From: Enterococcus cecorum DSM 20682 = ATCC 43198
GTDB lineage: Bacteria > Bacillota > Bacilli > Lactobacillales > Enterococcaceae
Direction: 5' to 3'
DNA length: 64,000 bases
Assembly: GCF_000407565.1 (NCBI RefSeq)
Contig: NZ_ASWI01000004.1
Coordinates: 112,501-176,500, forward strand
This document shows, in pieces, positions 27,080 through 35,356 of this stretch. The position numbers were made by a program, and so were the translations under genes. The first letter of the stretch is position 1. The number at the start of each line of letters is the position of its first letter. The notes under the pieces were generated by a model, which ran no database searches, had not been told where the DNA came from, and saw nothing but the letters and a program-made list of their open reading frames with translations.

Positions 27080-28297
27080 TTAAGCACCTTTACTTTCTGT
27101 TGTGATTTCGATGATTTTATTGTCAGCATATTTTGGTCTGTAGAATAATTTATAAAGGACGGCACAAACGATTGGTAAAAGACCTGAAACAAAGTATAGT
27201 TGTGGGAAATTCAAGAATTGATGAAGTTCACCTAAAATATAAGGTCCTACGCCAAGTCCTAAATCTAAGCCGATAAAGTAAGTTGATAAAGCAATTCCAA
27301 TATGATGGCCATCACAAGTTTTAAGACATACAGCTTGGCCATTTGACATGAATGTGCCATAGCCTAGGCCGACTAATGCACCAGAGAATAGTAATAACCA
27401 GCTAGAGTTTGTAATACTTAGTGAAAATAAGCCAAGTGTTAAGAATAAGTAGCTAGGATACATGACATAATTTTCACCTTTTGCATCAAAAATACGACCG
27501 GTCATTGGACGAGTTGCAGTAATCACTAAAGCATAGACAACAAAGAAAAATGAACTTGCGGCAACTAAATGGATTTCCTTAGCATAAGAAGAAAGGAAAG
27601 ATAAGACACAAGAATAAGCAACCCCCATAATAAAGGCGATTCCTGAAATAAATCCAACTTTCTTTTCAAGGAAGGTATTTAGTTTCCAAGATTCAAGCAT
27701 TTCGCGATGTTCTTTGGTAATCTGAATGTTTTTAACAGGAAAGACAAAACAAGCAATCGAAGTAAGTAAAATAAGGACAATTGAGAAAATAATAATAAAG
27801 TAAAAGCTTGTATTGTTTAGTAAAATCATTCCGATAAATGGACCAATGGCAGCGGCTAAACTCGTACTTAAACCATAGTAGTTAATCCCTTCACCATGTT
27901 TTGATTCTGGGATATAAGCTGTAACAATCGCATTCGTAGCTGTTGAAACGGTGCCATAACCAAAACCATTTAATAAACGTACTAGGTATAAAATTTGAAT
28001 GCTTGGAATATAAAGGTAAGCAATCGTCGTTAATAAATAAAATAGTGCGCCATAACGTAAGACAGCTTTACGACCAATTAGTTCTAGTTTTTTACCCATA
28101 AATAGTCGCGCCAATAAAGTTCCGATGATATAAATACCAGAAGCAAGTCCGGCTTGACCTAGAGTTGCTTGTAATTGGTCTTGGGCAATTACGGCGATAA
28201 TCACCATTAATAGGTAATACACCAGATACACGACGAAGTTAATCAGGGTAATACTGATGAAACCTTTGTTAAATAGTTTGTCTACTGAATTTTCCAC
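27080..28297 (-). CDS. MFS transporter, separated from its ribosome site by an IS element
   Basis: The remaining frame begins at GTG 28297 and gives 405 residues with 12 spans; MGKKLELIGRKAVLRYG fits the MFS loop 2-3 motif. Removing the IS and one TTC duplicate restores AAAAAAGGAGC-ATG-AGA-AAT-CTC-GTG in frame, so the insertion lies in the first three codons. The GGAG site and original ATG now sit beyond the element at 29847-29854. No good ribosome site precedes the remaining GTG. Substrate unknown. A divergent Crp/Fnr gene may have been its regulator. Probably inactive or poorly translated. Confidence 0.8.
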   Translation of the reverse strand: MENSVDKLFNKGFISITLINFVVYLVYYLLMVIIAVIAQDQLQATLGQAGLASGIYIIGTLLARLFMGKKLELIGRKAVLRYGALFYLLTTIAYLYIPSIQILYLVRLLNGFGYGTVSTATNAIVTAYIPESKHGEGINYYGLSTSLAAAIGPFIGMILLNNTSFYFIIIFSIVLILLTSIACFVFPVKNIQITKEHREMLESWKLNTFLEKKVGFISGIAFIMGVAYSCVLSFLSSYAKEIHLVAASSFFFVVYALVITATRPMTGRIFDAKGENYVMYPSYLFLTLGLFSLSITNSSWLLLFSGALVGLGYGTFMSNGQAVCLKTCDGHHIGIALSTYFIGLDLGLGVGPYILGELHQFLNFPQLYFVSGLLPIVCAVLYKLFYRPKYADNKIIEITTESKGA

Positions 28298-28364
28298 GAG
28301 ATTTCTGAGGTGACCCCCAAAAGTTAGACTTTTTTACGAGACGACTCCGGTCGTCTCGTTTTCA

Positions 28365-29258
28365 TTATGCAGCTAAAAGATGGAGCCTATATTGAACAGG
28401 ACTCATCCATCCTAACTTTTCTTTTATTCGTTGTTCATTATAATACTTTATAAATCGTTCTATTTCCATTTTTAATTCCTCATAGCTATAGTAAATAACG
28501 CCATAGTATATCTCTTGCTTAAGCAGACCGAAGAAATTCTCCATTACGGAATTATCTAGACAGTTGCCCTTTCGAGACATGCTTTGAAATATTCGTTCTT
28601 CTTTTAGCCTGTGAGAGTATGCCTTCATCTGGTATGCCCAACCCTGGTCAGAATGGAATGTTCGTCTATAAGGGCAGTCTGAAGTGATTTCAATGGCTTT
28701 ATCCAAGGCATTCATTACATTCTTTGCTGAAGGTTTCTTATCGATGCTGTAACTTAGTATTTCTCCATTACACATATCCATAAATGGATCTAAATACAGC
28801 TTATGCATTGTCATATGTCCTTTGACATCAACTTCATAATACTTAAATTCAGTCGTATCCGTTGTGATTTTTTGATGGGGTATGTGCGTATTAAAGCGTC
28901 TGCGAATTCTGTTGGGTGCAATGGTACCAATCCTGCCCTTATAGGAACTATATTTCCTACTTTTGCGTGTGTAGGATGTCACCTGCAAGCCAAGTTTTTG
29001 AACTATTCGCTGAACCTTCTTTTTGTTGATGAGATATCCCTGATTATGAAGCTCTCCATGTATTCTACGATATCCGTAATCCTTATTATTCTTACGGATT
29101 TCTTGGATTTTTTCTTCAAGTTCTTTGTCAGGATTTTCTCTATCAAATCGTTTTTGCCAATACATATATGTTGCTTTAGGCATGCCTGTATAAGAGAGAA
29201 GGTCTTTTAGTTTGAATTCTCGTCGGAGACTGTTGATGACGAGTGCCGTTCTCTCATT
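28365..29258 (-). CDS. IS150-group transposase OrfB (DDE), made by -1 frameshift
   Basis: The frame opens inside orfA; after the slip it reads NERTALVINSLRREFKLKDLL and then MPKATYMYWQKRFDREN. The DDE catalytic core is intact: TTDTTEF (first Asp), FHSDQGWAY (second Asp) and SVMENFFG (Glu). An HTH_21-like stretch (NKDYGYRRIHGELHNQG) precedes it. Expected product is the OrfAB fusion. Upstream starts inside this frame (for example 29183) are unlikely to be the natural start. Confidence 0.88.
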   Translation of the reverse strand, partial: NERTALVINSLRREFKLKDLLSYTGMPKATYMYWQKRFDRENPDKELEEKIQEIRKNNKDYGYRRIHGELHNQGYLINKKKVQRIVQKLGLQVTSYTRKSRKYSSYKGRIGTIAPNRIRRRFNTHIPHQKITTDTTEFKYYEVDVKGHMTMHKLYLDPFMDMCNGEILSYSIDKKPSAKNVMNALDKAIEITSDCPYRRTFHSDQGWAYQMKAYSHRLKEERIFQSMSRKGNCLDNSVMENFFGLLKQEIYYGVIYYSYEELKMEIERFIKYYNEQRIKEKLGWMSPVQYRLHLLAA

Positions 29259-29785
29259 TTTTCCTCGTCCTCTAAACGCAGCCTCCTCAGTTCTTTTAAA
29301 AAGGCATTCTCAATTCTCAATTTAAGAAGTTCATCTTCTAGCTCTTTTACATGTTCTGCACTTGTATCAACAGAAGATTCTTCAACTGGTTTGTTTTGTG
29401 TATTGCCATTAGTTGTATTCAATGTTTTCTTTCGTCCCTTCTTGCGTGGTCTTAGGGCATCAGGACCAGCTGCACGAAAGCGACTCACCCAATTTGTGAT
29501 CATACTTGGATTAGTAATTCCTTCTTGCAGAGCTAAATCTTGATATGAGATTTCACTTGATAAATATAACTCTACTATAGAAAGCTTCTTTTCAAAAGAA
29601 TAAAAATCTTTTTTTCTAGAACGTTTTAATCCTTCATCACCAAATGCTTTGTAATTATCCACCCATAGTTTAACTTTATTAGCAGATGGAATGCCGAACT
29701 TATTTGCAAGATAAGTATAACCACTTTCGCCATTAAGATAAGCATTTACAACTTGCTTTTTAAACTCAAAAGAATATTTGGACAT
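29207..29785 (-). CDS. IS150-group OrfA, DNA-binding subunit
   Basis: About 192 residues from ATG 29785 (MSKYSFEFKKQVVNAYLNGE). It carries two helix-turn-helix segments (GYTYLANKFGIPSANKVKLW and ISYQDLALQEGITNPSMITNW, at most 21 residues each) and a C-terminal leucine-rich helix (KELEDELLKLRIENAFLKE) for dimerisation. An A6 run at 29257-29262 near its end (GAA AAA ATG) is the likely -1 frameshift site into orfB. Confidence 0.88.
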   Translation of the reverse strand: MSKYSFEFKKQVVNAYLNGESGYTYLANKFGIPSANKVKLWVDNYKAFGDEGLKRSRKKDFYSFEKKLSIVELYLSSEISYQDLALQEGITNPSMITNWVSRFRAAGPDALRPRKKGRKKTLNTTNGNTQNKPVEESSVDTSAEHVKELEDELLKLRIENAFLKELRRLRLEDEEKMRERHSSSTVSDENSN

Positions 29786-29842
29786 AAAAATACCGACCTC
29801 CAATTGTTAGATTTTATGGTCTAACTTTTGGGGGTCGGTACA

Positions 29843-30217
29843 TTCTCATGCTCCTTTTTTCATTTTTTTGAAAATAGATTGTGAATAAATAATCATTCTA
29901 TTTTCATTTTTTTAAAGTGAAAAAGTCCCGAGATGCGTTTGAATATTAGATGTTTCATGTAAAAAGAAATTGATAGAAGGTCATAAAAATCAAGGGAAAA
30001 ACGCACCTCAGTGGGATTATCAATCACTTGTGAGCCTACTATACACGCATTTGATAAACAAAAAATGCGACTTTGCTATAAAAAATTGTAAAAAACATTT
30101 AAATTTCACAAAGAATATATACAAATGTTGTTGAGTTTTGCGGTATAATTAGTTTAATAAAGAATGAACGTTTTTCTGAAAGTGAATGAAAAAGTGAATT
30201 GAGTGGGGGAGTTTTTG
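29843..30217. other. Intergenic region between the IS and the Crp/Fnr gene
   Basis: AT-rich, no gene seen. It holds the stranded start region of the MFS gene (ATG 29849-29847, GGAG complement at 29851-29854) and a TATAAT at 30144-30149 that may be the -10 for the rightward regulator gene; its -35 is poor. Confidence 0.5.
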
Positions 30218-30874
30218 ATGGATGACCAAATATTGCAAAAGTATTTAAACAAGGGAAATTTTCCTGTTGTAGTAAAGGAAAAGAAAAAGTATTTAATGTA
30301 TGAAGGCATTCAGGATCGCTATGTTTATATTTTAAAAGATGGAATCATTAAAACCTCCGTCATTTCTAGAGATGGTCGCGAGTTTAATTTACGCTATATT
30401 ACAGGGCTAGAAATCGTATCACTGTTGAAAGATGAGTATTCACAGTTTATTGATTCACCGTTTAATATTCGGATTGAATCGGAAAAGGCAGAATTATATC
30501 AAATTGACCGGGTACAGTTTTGGAAAGATGTTAATGAGAGTGAAGAATTACAGCTTTATGTGAAGGATTATTATCGAGTACGTCTGCTTTATGCGATGAA
30601 AAAATTGCAACAAATGCTGATGAATGGTAAATTTGGCGCAGTTTGCACGCAATTATATGATTTATATGAAAGCTTTGGTGTGGACACTTCTGAAGGGATT
30701 TTAATTGATTTTGTGGTCACCAATGAAGAAATTGCGCATTTTTGTGGCATTGCTTCAGCTAGCAGTGTCAACCGTATGATGCAGCAGTTGAAAGATTCGG
30801 GTGCCATTGAGATGCGCAAACGAAAAATATTAATTAAAGACCTTGAAGCAATAAAAGAGAATATTATTTTCTAA
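30218..30874 (+). CDS. Crp/Fnr family transcriptional regulator
   Basis: 218 residues. The N-terminal cyclic-nucleotide-binding fold (about 20-120) lacks the cysteine cluster of Fnr; the C-terminal winged HTH is at about 150-215 (VTNEEIAHFCGIASASSVNRMMQ recognition region). Effector unknown. ATG 30218 follows GGGGGAG at the correct distance; the longer upstream start is not favoured. It diverges from the disrupted MFS gene, a usual arrangement for a local regulator, but its targets are not visible. Confidence 0.85.
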   Translation: MDDQILQKYLNKGNFPVVVKEKKKYLMYEGIQDRYVYILKDGIIKTSVISRDGREFNLRYITGLEIVSLLKDEYSQFIDSPFNIRIESEKAELYQIDRVQFWKDVNESEELQLYVKDYYRVRLLYAMKKLQQMLMNGKFGAVCTQLYDLYESFGVDTSEGILIDFVVTNEEIAHFCGIASASSVNRMMQQLKDSGAIEMRKRKILIKDLEAIKENIIF

Positions 30875-30875
30875 A

Positions 30876-30918
30876 AAAATCGGAAATAGCCACTTGATTG
30901 GGCCATTTCCGATTTTGT
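30876..30918 (+). terminator. Terminator after the Crp/Fnr gene
   Basis: AAAATCGGAAAT pairs with ATTTCCGATTTT around a 17-base loop. Confidence 0.85.
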
Positions 30919-30951
30919 ATTTTGTTTAAGATTCCCTTTCAACTCTAGCCG

Positions 30952-31116
30952 CTTGTAGCTGATCGACCCTTCTCACAACCTTATTAGACGGTGTAAATCG
31001 ACTAGCTACTTCGGCGTATAAGCCACCCCATCTGGGAAAGTCTTTACTTTTAGGACTTTCCCGATGTGTTGGACAATCTTATCCGCTCGTAGCTGACCAA
31101 GTCGATTTACAACCTT
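30952..31116 (-). repeat. Palindromic intergenic repeat, site B (one full type-1 unit plus a type-2 fragment)
   Basis: The full unit (30987-31116, minus strand) begins AAGGTTGTAAATCGACT and ends GATTTACACCGTC. Arms GTAAATCGACT/AGTCGATTTAC, AGCTAC/GTAGCT, ATAAG/CTTAT and GGGAAAGTC/GACTTTCCC pair. Next to it lies a truncated unit (30952-30982) starting AAGGTTGTGAGAAGGGTCG. The first bases of the full unit provide the TAA stop codon of htrA. Compared with the copy at 37347-37477, CATC/GATG replaces CGTC/GACG next to the core stem, a paired change. Confidence 0.88.
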
Positions 31117-32362
31117 ATTCATTAATTGATTGGTCGACGGTAAGGTGTACGGTGGTTGTCTTTTTGTCATTGCCACGATAGTAAGTCACTTTAATGCTGT
31201 CACCGACTTGTTTTTTATAAAGCGCGGCTCTTAATGCAGTGCCATCATTGACCTTTTCACCATCAATTTCAGTAATGACATCATATTGTTTCAAGCCAGC
31301 TTTTTCTGCAGGCGTTGCGCTATTGACTTGAGCAAGCACGACACCTTCATTTAATGAGGCAGGTACTTTTAAGATGTTTGTTTTTTGTTGATCAGATAAA
31401 GCATTCAAATCAACCGTTCTAACCCCTAAAGCAGGACGAGTTACTTTCCCACTTTGTTCTAGTTGATTAATAATATTGACGACATCATTACTTGGAATTG
31501 CAAAGCCCATACCTTCAACACTTACACCAGAGCTTGAGGTTGAAGTGGTAGCAATTTTACTTGAGTTAATTCCGATAACTTGACCGGCGATATTAATTAA
31601 TGGACCACCAGAGTTACCAGGGTTAATCGCTGCATCAGTTTGGATAGCATTGATATTGACTTCTTGACCGGAATCATTTTCACTCACGACTTGACGATTT
31701 AAAGAGGAAATAATTCCTTCAGTCACTGAGTTGGCATAATCAGTTCCTAATGGTGATCCGATGGCGATGGCAGGTTCACCAACTTTTAGACTATCTGAAT
31801 CTCCAAAAGTAGCAACCGTTGAAACTTTATCGCTAGCAATCTTGATTACCGCTAAGTCAGTATAGCTGTCCGTACCAACTAATTCAGCATCGACTTTGGT
31901 ACCGTCTGCTAGTAAGACTTGTAATGCATTTTGACCTTCAACCACGTGATTATTTGTCACGATATAAGCATGTTTACCTTCTTTTTTATAAATGACACCA
32001 CTACCTTCACTGGCTGTTTCCAAAGTACCGCTATTTTGACTGCTACTATTTCCTTGTTGGGCACCAAAGAAATCTTCTAAACTGCCCGTGCCTTGTGCGT
32101 TTTGATTTTGTAAATTAATGATTGAAACGACTGCACCTTGTACTTTAGAGACCGCTTTTGTTACGTCGCTTTCTACATTATATTTCACATTTTTAACTTT
32201 AGTTGCTGTTTGTGCACTTTGAATACCTGTTGAGCTAGTCGTATGATTCATTCCAGTGACTGCATACAAGCCGCCAAAAGCAAGGGCACCACCAATTACA
32301 CCGCTACAAATGCCGATACCAAATCTTTTCATAATTGTATTTGAATTTTTTCTTCTACTCAT
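31115..32362 (-). CDS. htrA: HtrA/DegP-type membrane-anchored serine protease
   Basis: 415 residues. A single membrane anchor at about 12-32 is followed by a Ser/Thr-rich linker and an S1C trypsin domain with the triad in VTNNHVVEG (His), SYTDLAVIK (Asp) and NPGNSGGPLIN (Ser). One PDZ domain lies at the C-terminus (about 305-405). It degrades misfolded exported proteins at the membrane surface. Its stop codon lies at the edge of a palindromic repeat. It diverges from rlmH across a DnaA-box-rich region, the usual htrA-rlmH neighbourhood in Lactobacillales. Confidence 0.95.
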   Translation of the reverse strand: MSRRKNSNTIMKRFGIGICSGVIGGALAFGGLYAVTGMNHTTSSTGIQSAQTATKVKNVKYNVESDVTKAVSKVQGAVVSIINLQNQNAQGTGSLEDFFGAQQGNSSSQNSGTLETASEGSGVIYKKEGKHAYIVTNNHVVEGQNALQVLLADGTKVDAELVGTDSYTDLAVIKIASDKVSTVATFGDSDSLKVGEPAIAIGSPLGTDYANSVTEGIISSLNRQVVSENDSGQEVNINAIQTDAAINPGNSGGPLINIAGQVIGINSSKIATTSTSSSGVSVEGMGFAIPSNDVVNIINQLEQSGKVTRPALGVRTVDLNALSDQQKTNILKVPASLNEGVVLAQVNSATPAEKAGLKQYDVITEIDGEKVNDGTALRAALYKKQVGDSIKVTYYRGNDKKTTTVHLTVDQSINE

Positions 32363-32559
32363 AAATTTTTTCCTCCTCTGACTTAAGTTGTTCTGTCTCC
32401 CAACATTAAGTATGTTTCATTTATTTACGTTTTTATGTATTCCTTATTTACAATCCTATCTTAGCGCGAAGTTATGAAAAAAATATGAAGAGGATTGGGT
32501 AAAAAGTTTGTAAATTTTTGAAGAATTTTCTTAATGTTCATTTTACTGTATTCACAATT

Positions 32560-32738
32560 TGTGGACAAGGTTTGAGGATAAAAAATTTGAAGTTATCCAC
32601 AACGCTGTGGAAAATGTGAAAAAGATAGATAAAACAGATGTTCGTTCTAAAAAGGGGGTGATTTAAGTATTTATTGTCACAATGGTGTGGATAATTCTGT
32701 GCATAATGTGGATAAAACTGTGGGAAAATAGTGGATAA
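32560..32738. promoter_or_regulatory. Cluster of DnaA boxes between htrA and rlmH
   Basis: Matches or near matches to TTATCCACA/TGTGGATAA occur at 32560-32568 (TGTGGACAA), 32593-32601 (perfect, reverse), 32606-32614 (TGTGGAAAA), 32686-32694 (perfect), 32698-32706 (TGTGCATAA), 32707-32715 (perfect), 32719-32727 (TGTGGGAAA) and 32730-32738 (AGTGGATAA). The last five share one orientation and start 12, 9, 12 and 11 bases apart, about one helical turn. The wider gap 32363-32818 also holds a TATAAT (32780-32785) as a likely rlmH -10. Confidence 0.8.
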
Positions 32739-32818
32739 CTTTTTGGATATTCTGATTAGTCAAAAAGAATAAAAATAGTTATAATAGTTTTGAATAGATT
32801 AAATGAAAGGATTATGTA

Positions 32819-33298
32819 ATGAATATCAAAATTATTGGTGTCGGTAAATTAAAGGAGAAGTATTTAGTGCAGGCGATGCAAGAATATCTCAAACGTCTAC
32901 AAGCCTATGCAAAAGTGGAAGTCATTGAGCTAGCGGATGAAAAAGCGCCGGAAAATTTAAGCGAAACGCAAATGATGCAAATTAAAGATAAAGAAGGCGA
33001 ACGAATCTTAGCTAAAATTAAAGATCAAGAATATGTGATTGCTTTAGCGATAGAAGGAAAAAATCCAAGTAGTGAAGCTTTTGCCCAAAAAATCGAAAAT
33101 CTAGGTATTCAAGGGAAAAGTCAACTTGTCTTTGTCATAGGAGGTTCACTTGGATTGTCGCCAGCCGTGATGCAACGAAGCAATGCGCAGATTTCTTTTG
33201 GTAAGATGACTTTTCCTCATCAATTAATGCGGGTCATGCTGACAGAACAAATCTATCGCGCCTTTCGTATTATTCATAACCAACCCTATCATAAATGA
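32819..33298 (+). CDS. rlmH: 23S rRNA (pseudouridine1915-N3)-methyltransferase RlmH
   Basis: 159 residues, the standard length. SPOUT methyltransferase features are visible: [14 protein letters not shown] and the knot [12 protein letters not shown], then [23 protein letters not shown] and the end NQPYHK. It methylates pseudouridine 1915 of 23S rRNA. The last codons (CTATCATAAATGAGG) keep the sequence used as attachment site by SCC elements in staphylococci; nothing is integrated here. ATG 32819 follows GAAAGGA. Confidence 0.97.
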   Translation: MNIKIIGVGKLKEKYLVQAMQEYLKRLQAYAKVEVIELADEKAPENLSETQMMQIKDKEGERILAKIKDQEYVIALAIEGKNPSSEAFAQKIENLGIQGKSQLVFVIGGSLGLSPAVMQRSNAQISFGKMTFPHQLMRVMLTEQIYRAFRIIHNQPYHK

Positions 33299-33305
33299 GG
33301 TGAAA

Positions 33306-34004
33306 ATGTTGACAAATAGAGAAGACAAACAAGCCAAACAAATGCCTGAATTATTTTCTGAATTGCGTCAAAGTGTGGTGCATTTACCTAAAGTTATTCG
33401 CAATGCTTCAGGAATTAGTATCTACGGCAAACGCATCAAGAGTATTATTTACACGATGGACGTAGCTTTGATTGCGAATAATAATGCGGATGCGATTTTA
33501 GCTGTCTATCCATGGACGCCCAATACTAGAATTTTATCCGCTATCTCTCAAGTAGCCCAGGTACCTATTTTCGCAGGAATTGGTGGAGGCCTAACTTCGG
33601 GTAAACGCTCAGCTAGATTAGGAACTTTTGCGGAAGAACATGGCGCTTATGGTGTGGTACTAAATGGGCCGACCTCAGTTGAAACCATTGAAGCCGTTAA
33701 TGATACAGTGGATATCCCAATTATTTATACTGTGGTTAACGATAAAAGAGATTTGGGTAAATTAATCGAAGCAGGTGTGGATATCTTTAATGTAGCTGGT
33801 GGTAAAGATACCGCAAAACTAGTACGCTGGATTCGTGAAAGCTACCCTACTTTTCCAATTATGGCATCTGGCGGTAAGACAGACGAGCAAATTATGGAAA
33901 CAATCAATGCGGGGGCCAATGCGATTACCTTTACTGCTTACGGTCAAACGGAAAAATACTTCCAAAGCAAAATGGAAGAATATCGCCAAAAAACGGAAGA
34001 CTAG
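33306..34004 (+). CDS. Predicted TIM-barrel protein of unknown function
   Basis: About 232 residues from ATG 33306. The rlmH stop and the TGAGGTG ribosome site overlap just upstream, so the two genes are probably co-expressed. Alternating strand/helix pattern with glycine-rich phosphate-binding-like loops IFAGIGGGLTSGKRSA (about residue 90), FNVAGGKDTAKLV and PIMASGGKTDEQI suggests a (beta/alpha)8 barrel that binds a phosphorylated ligand. I do not recognise a characterised enzyme. A strong terminator follows. Confidence 0.7.
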   Translation: MLTNREDKQAKQMPELFSELRQSVVHLPKVIRNASGISIYGKRIKSIIYTMDVALIANNNADAILAVYPWTPNTRILSAISQVAQVPIFAGIGGGLTSGKRSARLGTFAEEHGAYGVVLNGPTSVETIEAVNDTVDIPIIYTVVNDKRDLGKLIEAGVDIFNVAGGKDTAKLVRWIRESYPTFPIMASGGKTDEQIMETINAGANAITFTAYGQTEKYFQSKMEEYRQKTED

Positions 34005-34009
34005 TGTTG

Positions 34010-34054
34010 AAAACCATTCTTTGAGCTTAACTGTAGCTTGAAGAATGGTTTTTT
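34010..34054 (+). terminator. Terminator after the barrel-protein gene
   Basis: AAAACCATTCTT pairs with AAGAATGGTTTT, followed by further Ts. Confidence 0.88.
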
Positions 34055-34085
34055 GGTGATAAATATTTTCTATCTAGCCATATCA

Positions 34086-34114
34086 TTGAAAGCCATGAAA
34101 AGCTTGAGTATACT
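34086..34114 (+). promoter_or_regulatory. Promoter of the sulfur amino acid operon
   Basis: -35 TTGAAA (34086-34091), 17-base spacer, -10 TATACT (34109-34114). The short leader to ATG 34152 has no room for an S-box or T-box riboswitch. Confidence 0.7.
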
Positions 34115-34151
34115 AGTATTAATCGATAAATCAAAAGAACGGAGTGAAAAG

Positions 34152-35330
34152 ATGGACCAACAGACATTTATTCATGAATATGCCAGAGAAAGAAAAAATA
34201 CCAATTCCTTAAAATGGGATGCCCTTGAGGAACGCTTTGGCGATGCGGATTTATTGCCTTTATGGGTAGCGGATATGGAATTTGCGACACCTAAAGCAGT
34301 AACGGACGCTTTGACGAAACGAATTGCCCATGGTATTTTTGGTTATTCCGGTGTTGATAAGGAGTATTTTAATACTTATTTAGGCTGGCAAGCACGCCAT
34401 GAAAATACCCCTTTTAAAGAAGAATGGCTACAATTTTCAACAGGAGTCGTACAAGCAATTTATGATTTAGTCGATTGTTTTACCGAAAAAGGAGAAGCTG
34501 TGATGATCCAACGTCCAGTATACTATCCTTTTAGTAATGCCATCAAAGACAAACAACGTAAATTAATCAATAGTCCACTGAAAAATATAGAAGGCCATTA
34601 TGAAATGGATTTAGCTGATTTTGAGGCCAAAGTAGTTGCGGAAAAAGTGAAATTATTTATTCTATGTTCGCCACATAATCCTGTAGGTCGTGTATGGCGT
34701 GAAGAAGAATTAGCGGCTGTATTAACCATTTGTCAAAAACATGGGGTCTTAGTGATTGCCGATGAAATTCATAGTGATTTTATGATGCCTGGACAAACCT
34801 TTACTTCAGCTATTTCTGTGAATGAAGGAGCCTTTTTAGATCATCTCATTGTATTAAATGCACCTTCTAAGACCTTTAACTTAGCGAGCCTATTAAATTC
34901 ACATATCTGGATTCCAAATGAAGCATTACGTAAACAATATCGTGCTTATGCCAAAGTCAATCGCCAAACAGAATCTAGCTTAATTGGCCAAGTGGCAGCC
35001 CAAGCAGCGTATGCAAATGGTGATGAATGGTTAGCAACACTGATTGATGTCATTTATCATAATTATCAATATATCAAAACAAATCTTGAAGCAGCCGTGC
35101 CAAGTGTAAAAGTAGGCGAGTTACAAGGCACTTATCTATTGTGGATTGATTTATCACAAGCATTAAATGGTCGTACTACTAAAGAAGTGGTTCAAGATCA
35201 AGCGAAGTTAGCTGTTGATTTTGGGGATTGGTTTGCCCACGATACCAAAGACTTTATTCGCTTTAATTTAGCAACCACACCCGCAAATATCAAACAAGCG
35301 GTAGATCAATTAATCGCAGCATTGAAATAA
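34152..35330 (+). CDS. PLP-dependent cystathionine beta-lyase / aminotransferase, MalY/PatB type
   Basis: 392 residues of fold type I. It begins YARERKNTNSLKWDALEERFG and shows LPLWVADMEFATP, CSPHNPVGRVW (substrate/PLP Asn), VIADEIHSDFM (PLP Asp) and NAPSKTFNLASL with the Schiff-base lysine. This is the PatB/MalY group that cleaves cystathionine to homocysteine. ATG 34152 follows ACGGAGTG; in-frame upstream codons cover the promoter and were rejected. It heads a three-gene operon with a trans-sulfuration enzyme and a nitroreductase. Confidence 0.85.
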   Translation: MDQQTFIHEYARERKNTNSLKWDALEERFGDADLLPLWVADMEFATPKAVTDALTKRIAHGIFGYSGVDKEYFNTYLGWQARHENTPFKEEWLQFSTGVVQAIYDLVDCFTEKGEAVMIQRPVYYPFSNAIKDKQRKLINSPLKNIEGHYEMDLADFEAKVVAEKVKLFILCSPHNPVGRVWREEELAAVLTICQKHGVLVIADEIHSDFMMPGQTFTSAISVNEGAFLDHLIVLNAPSKTFNLASLLNSHIWIPNEALRKQYRAYAKVNRQTESSLIGQVAAQAAYANGDEWLATLIDVIYHNYQYIKTNLEAAVPSVKVGELQGTYLLWIDLSQALNGRTTKEVVQDQAKLAVDFGDWFAHDTKDFIRFNLATTPANIKQAVDQLIAALK

Positions 35331-35356
35331 TAAAAAGGACAGGGGTAATCACAACT

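Larger units (their letters stand above)
28306..29842 (-). mobile_element. IS3-family (IS150 group) insertion sequence, intact
   Basis: Ends share 18 identical bases in inverted orientation: GACCCCCAAAAGTTAGAC at 28312-28329 and its complement at 29819-29836. The right tip reads TGTACC and the left tip TGAGGT, both with terminal TG. A 3-bp TTC target duplication flanks it (28303-28305 and 29843-29845). Two overlapping frames encode OrfA and the DDE OrfB. A hairpin at 28337-28363 (CGAGACGAC/GTCGTCTCG) sits downstream of orfB. Orientation is right to left, the same strand as the MFS gene it interrupts. Confidence 0.9.

Noticed and set aside
28803-29210. 135-residue plus-strand frame over the IS3-family element
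   Set aside because: Antisense to the well-supported transposase frames.
32560-32818. Chromosomal origin oriC
   Set aside because: DnaA boxes are present but there is no dnaA, dnaN or rpmH nearby and no clear unwinding element; called a DnaA-box cluster only.
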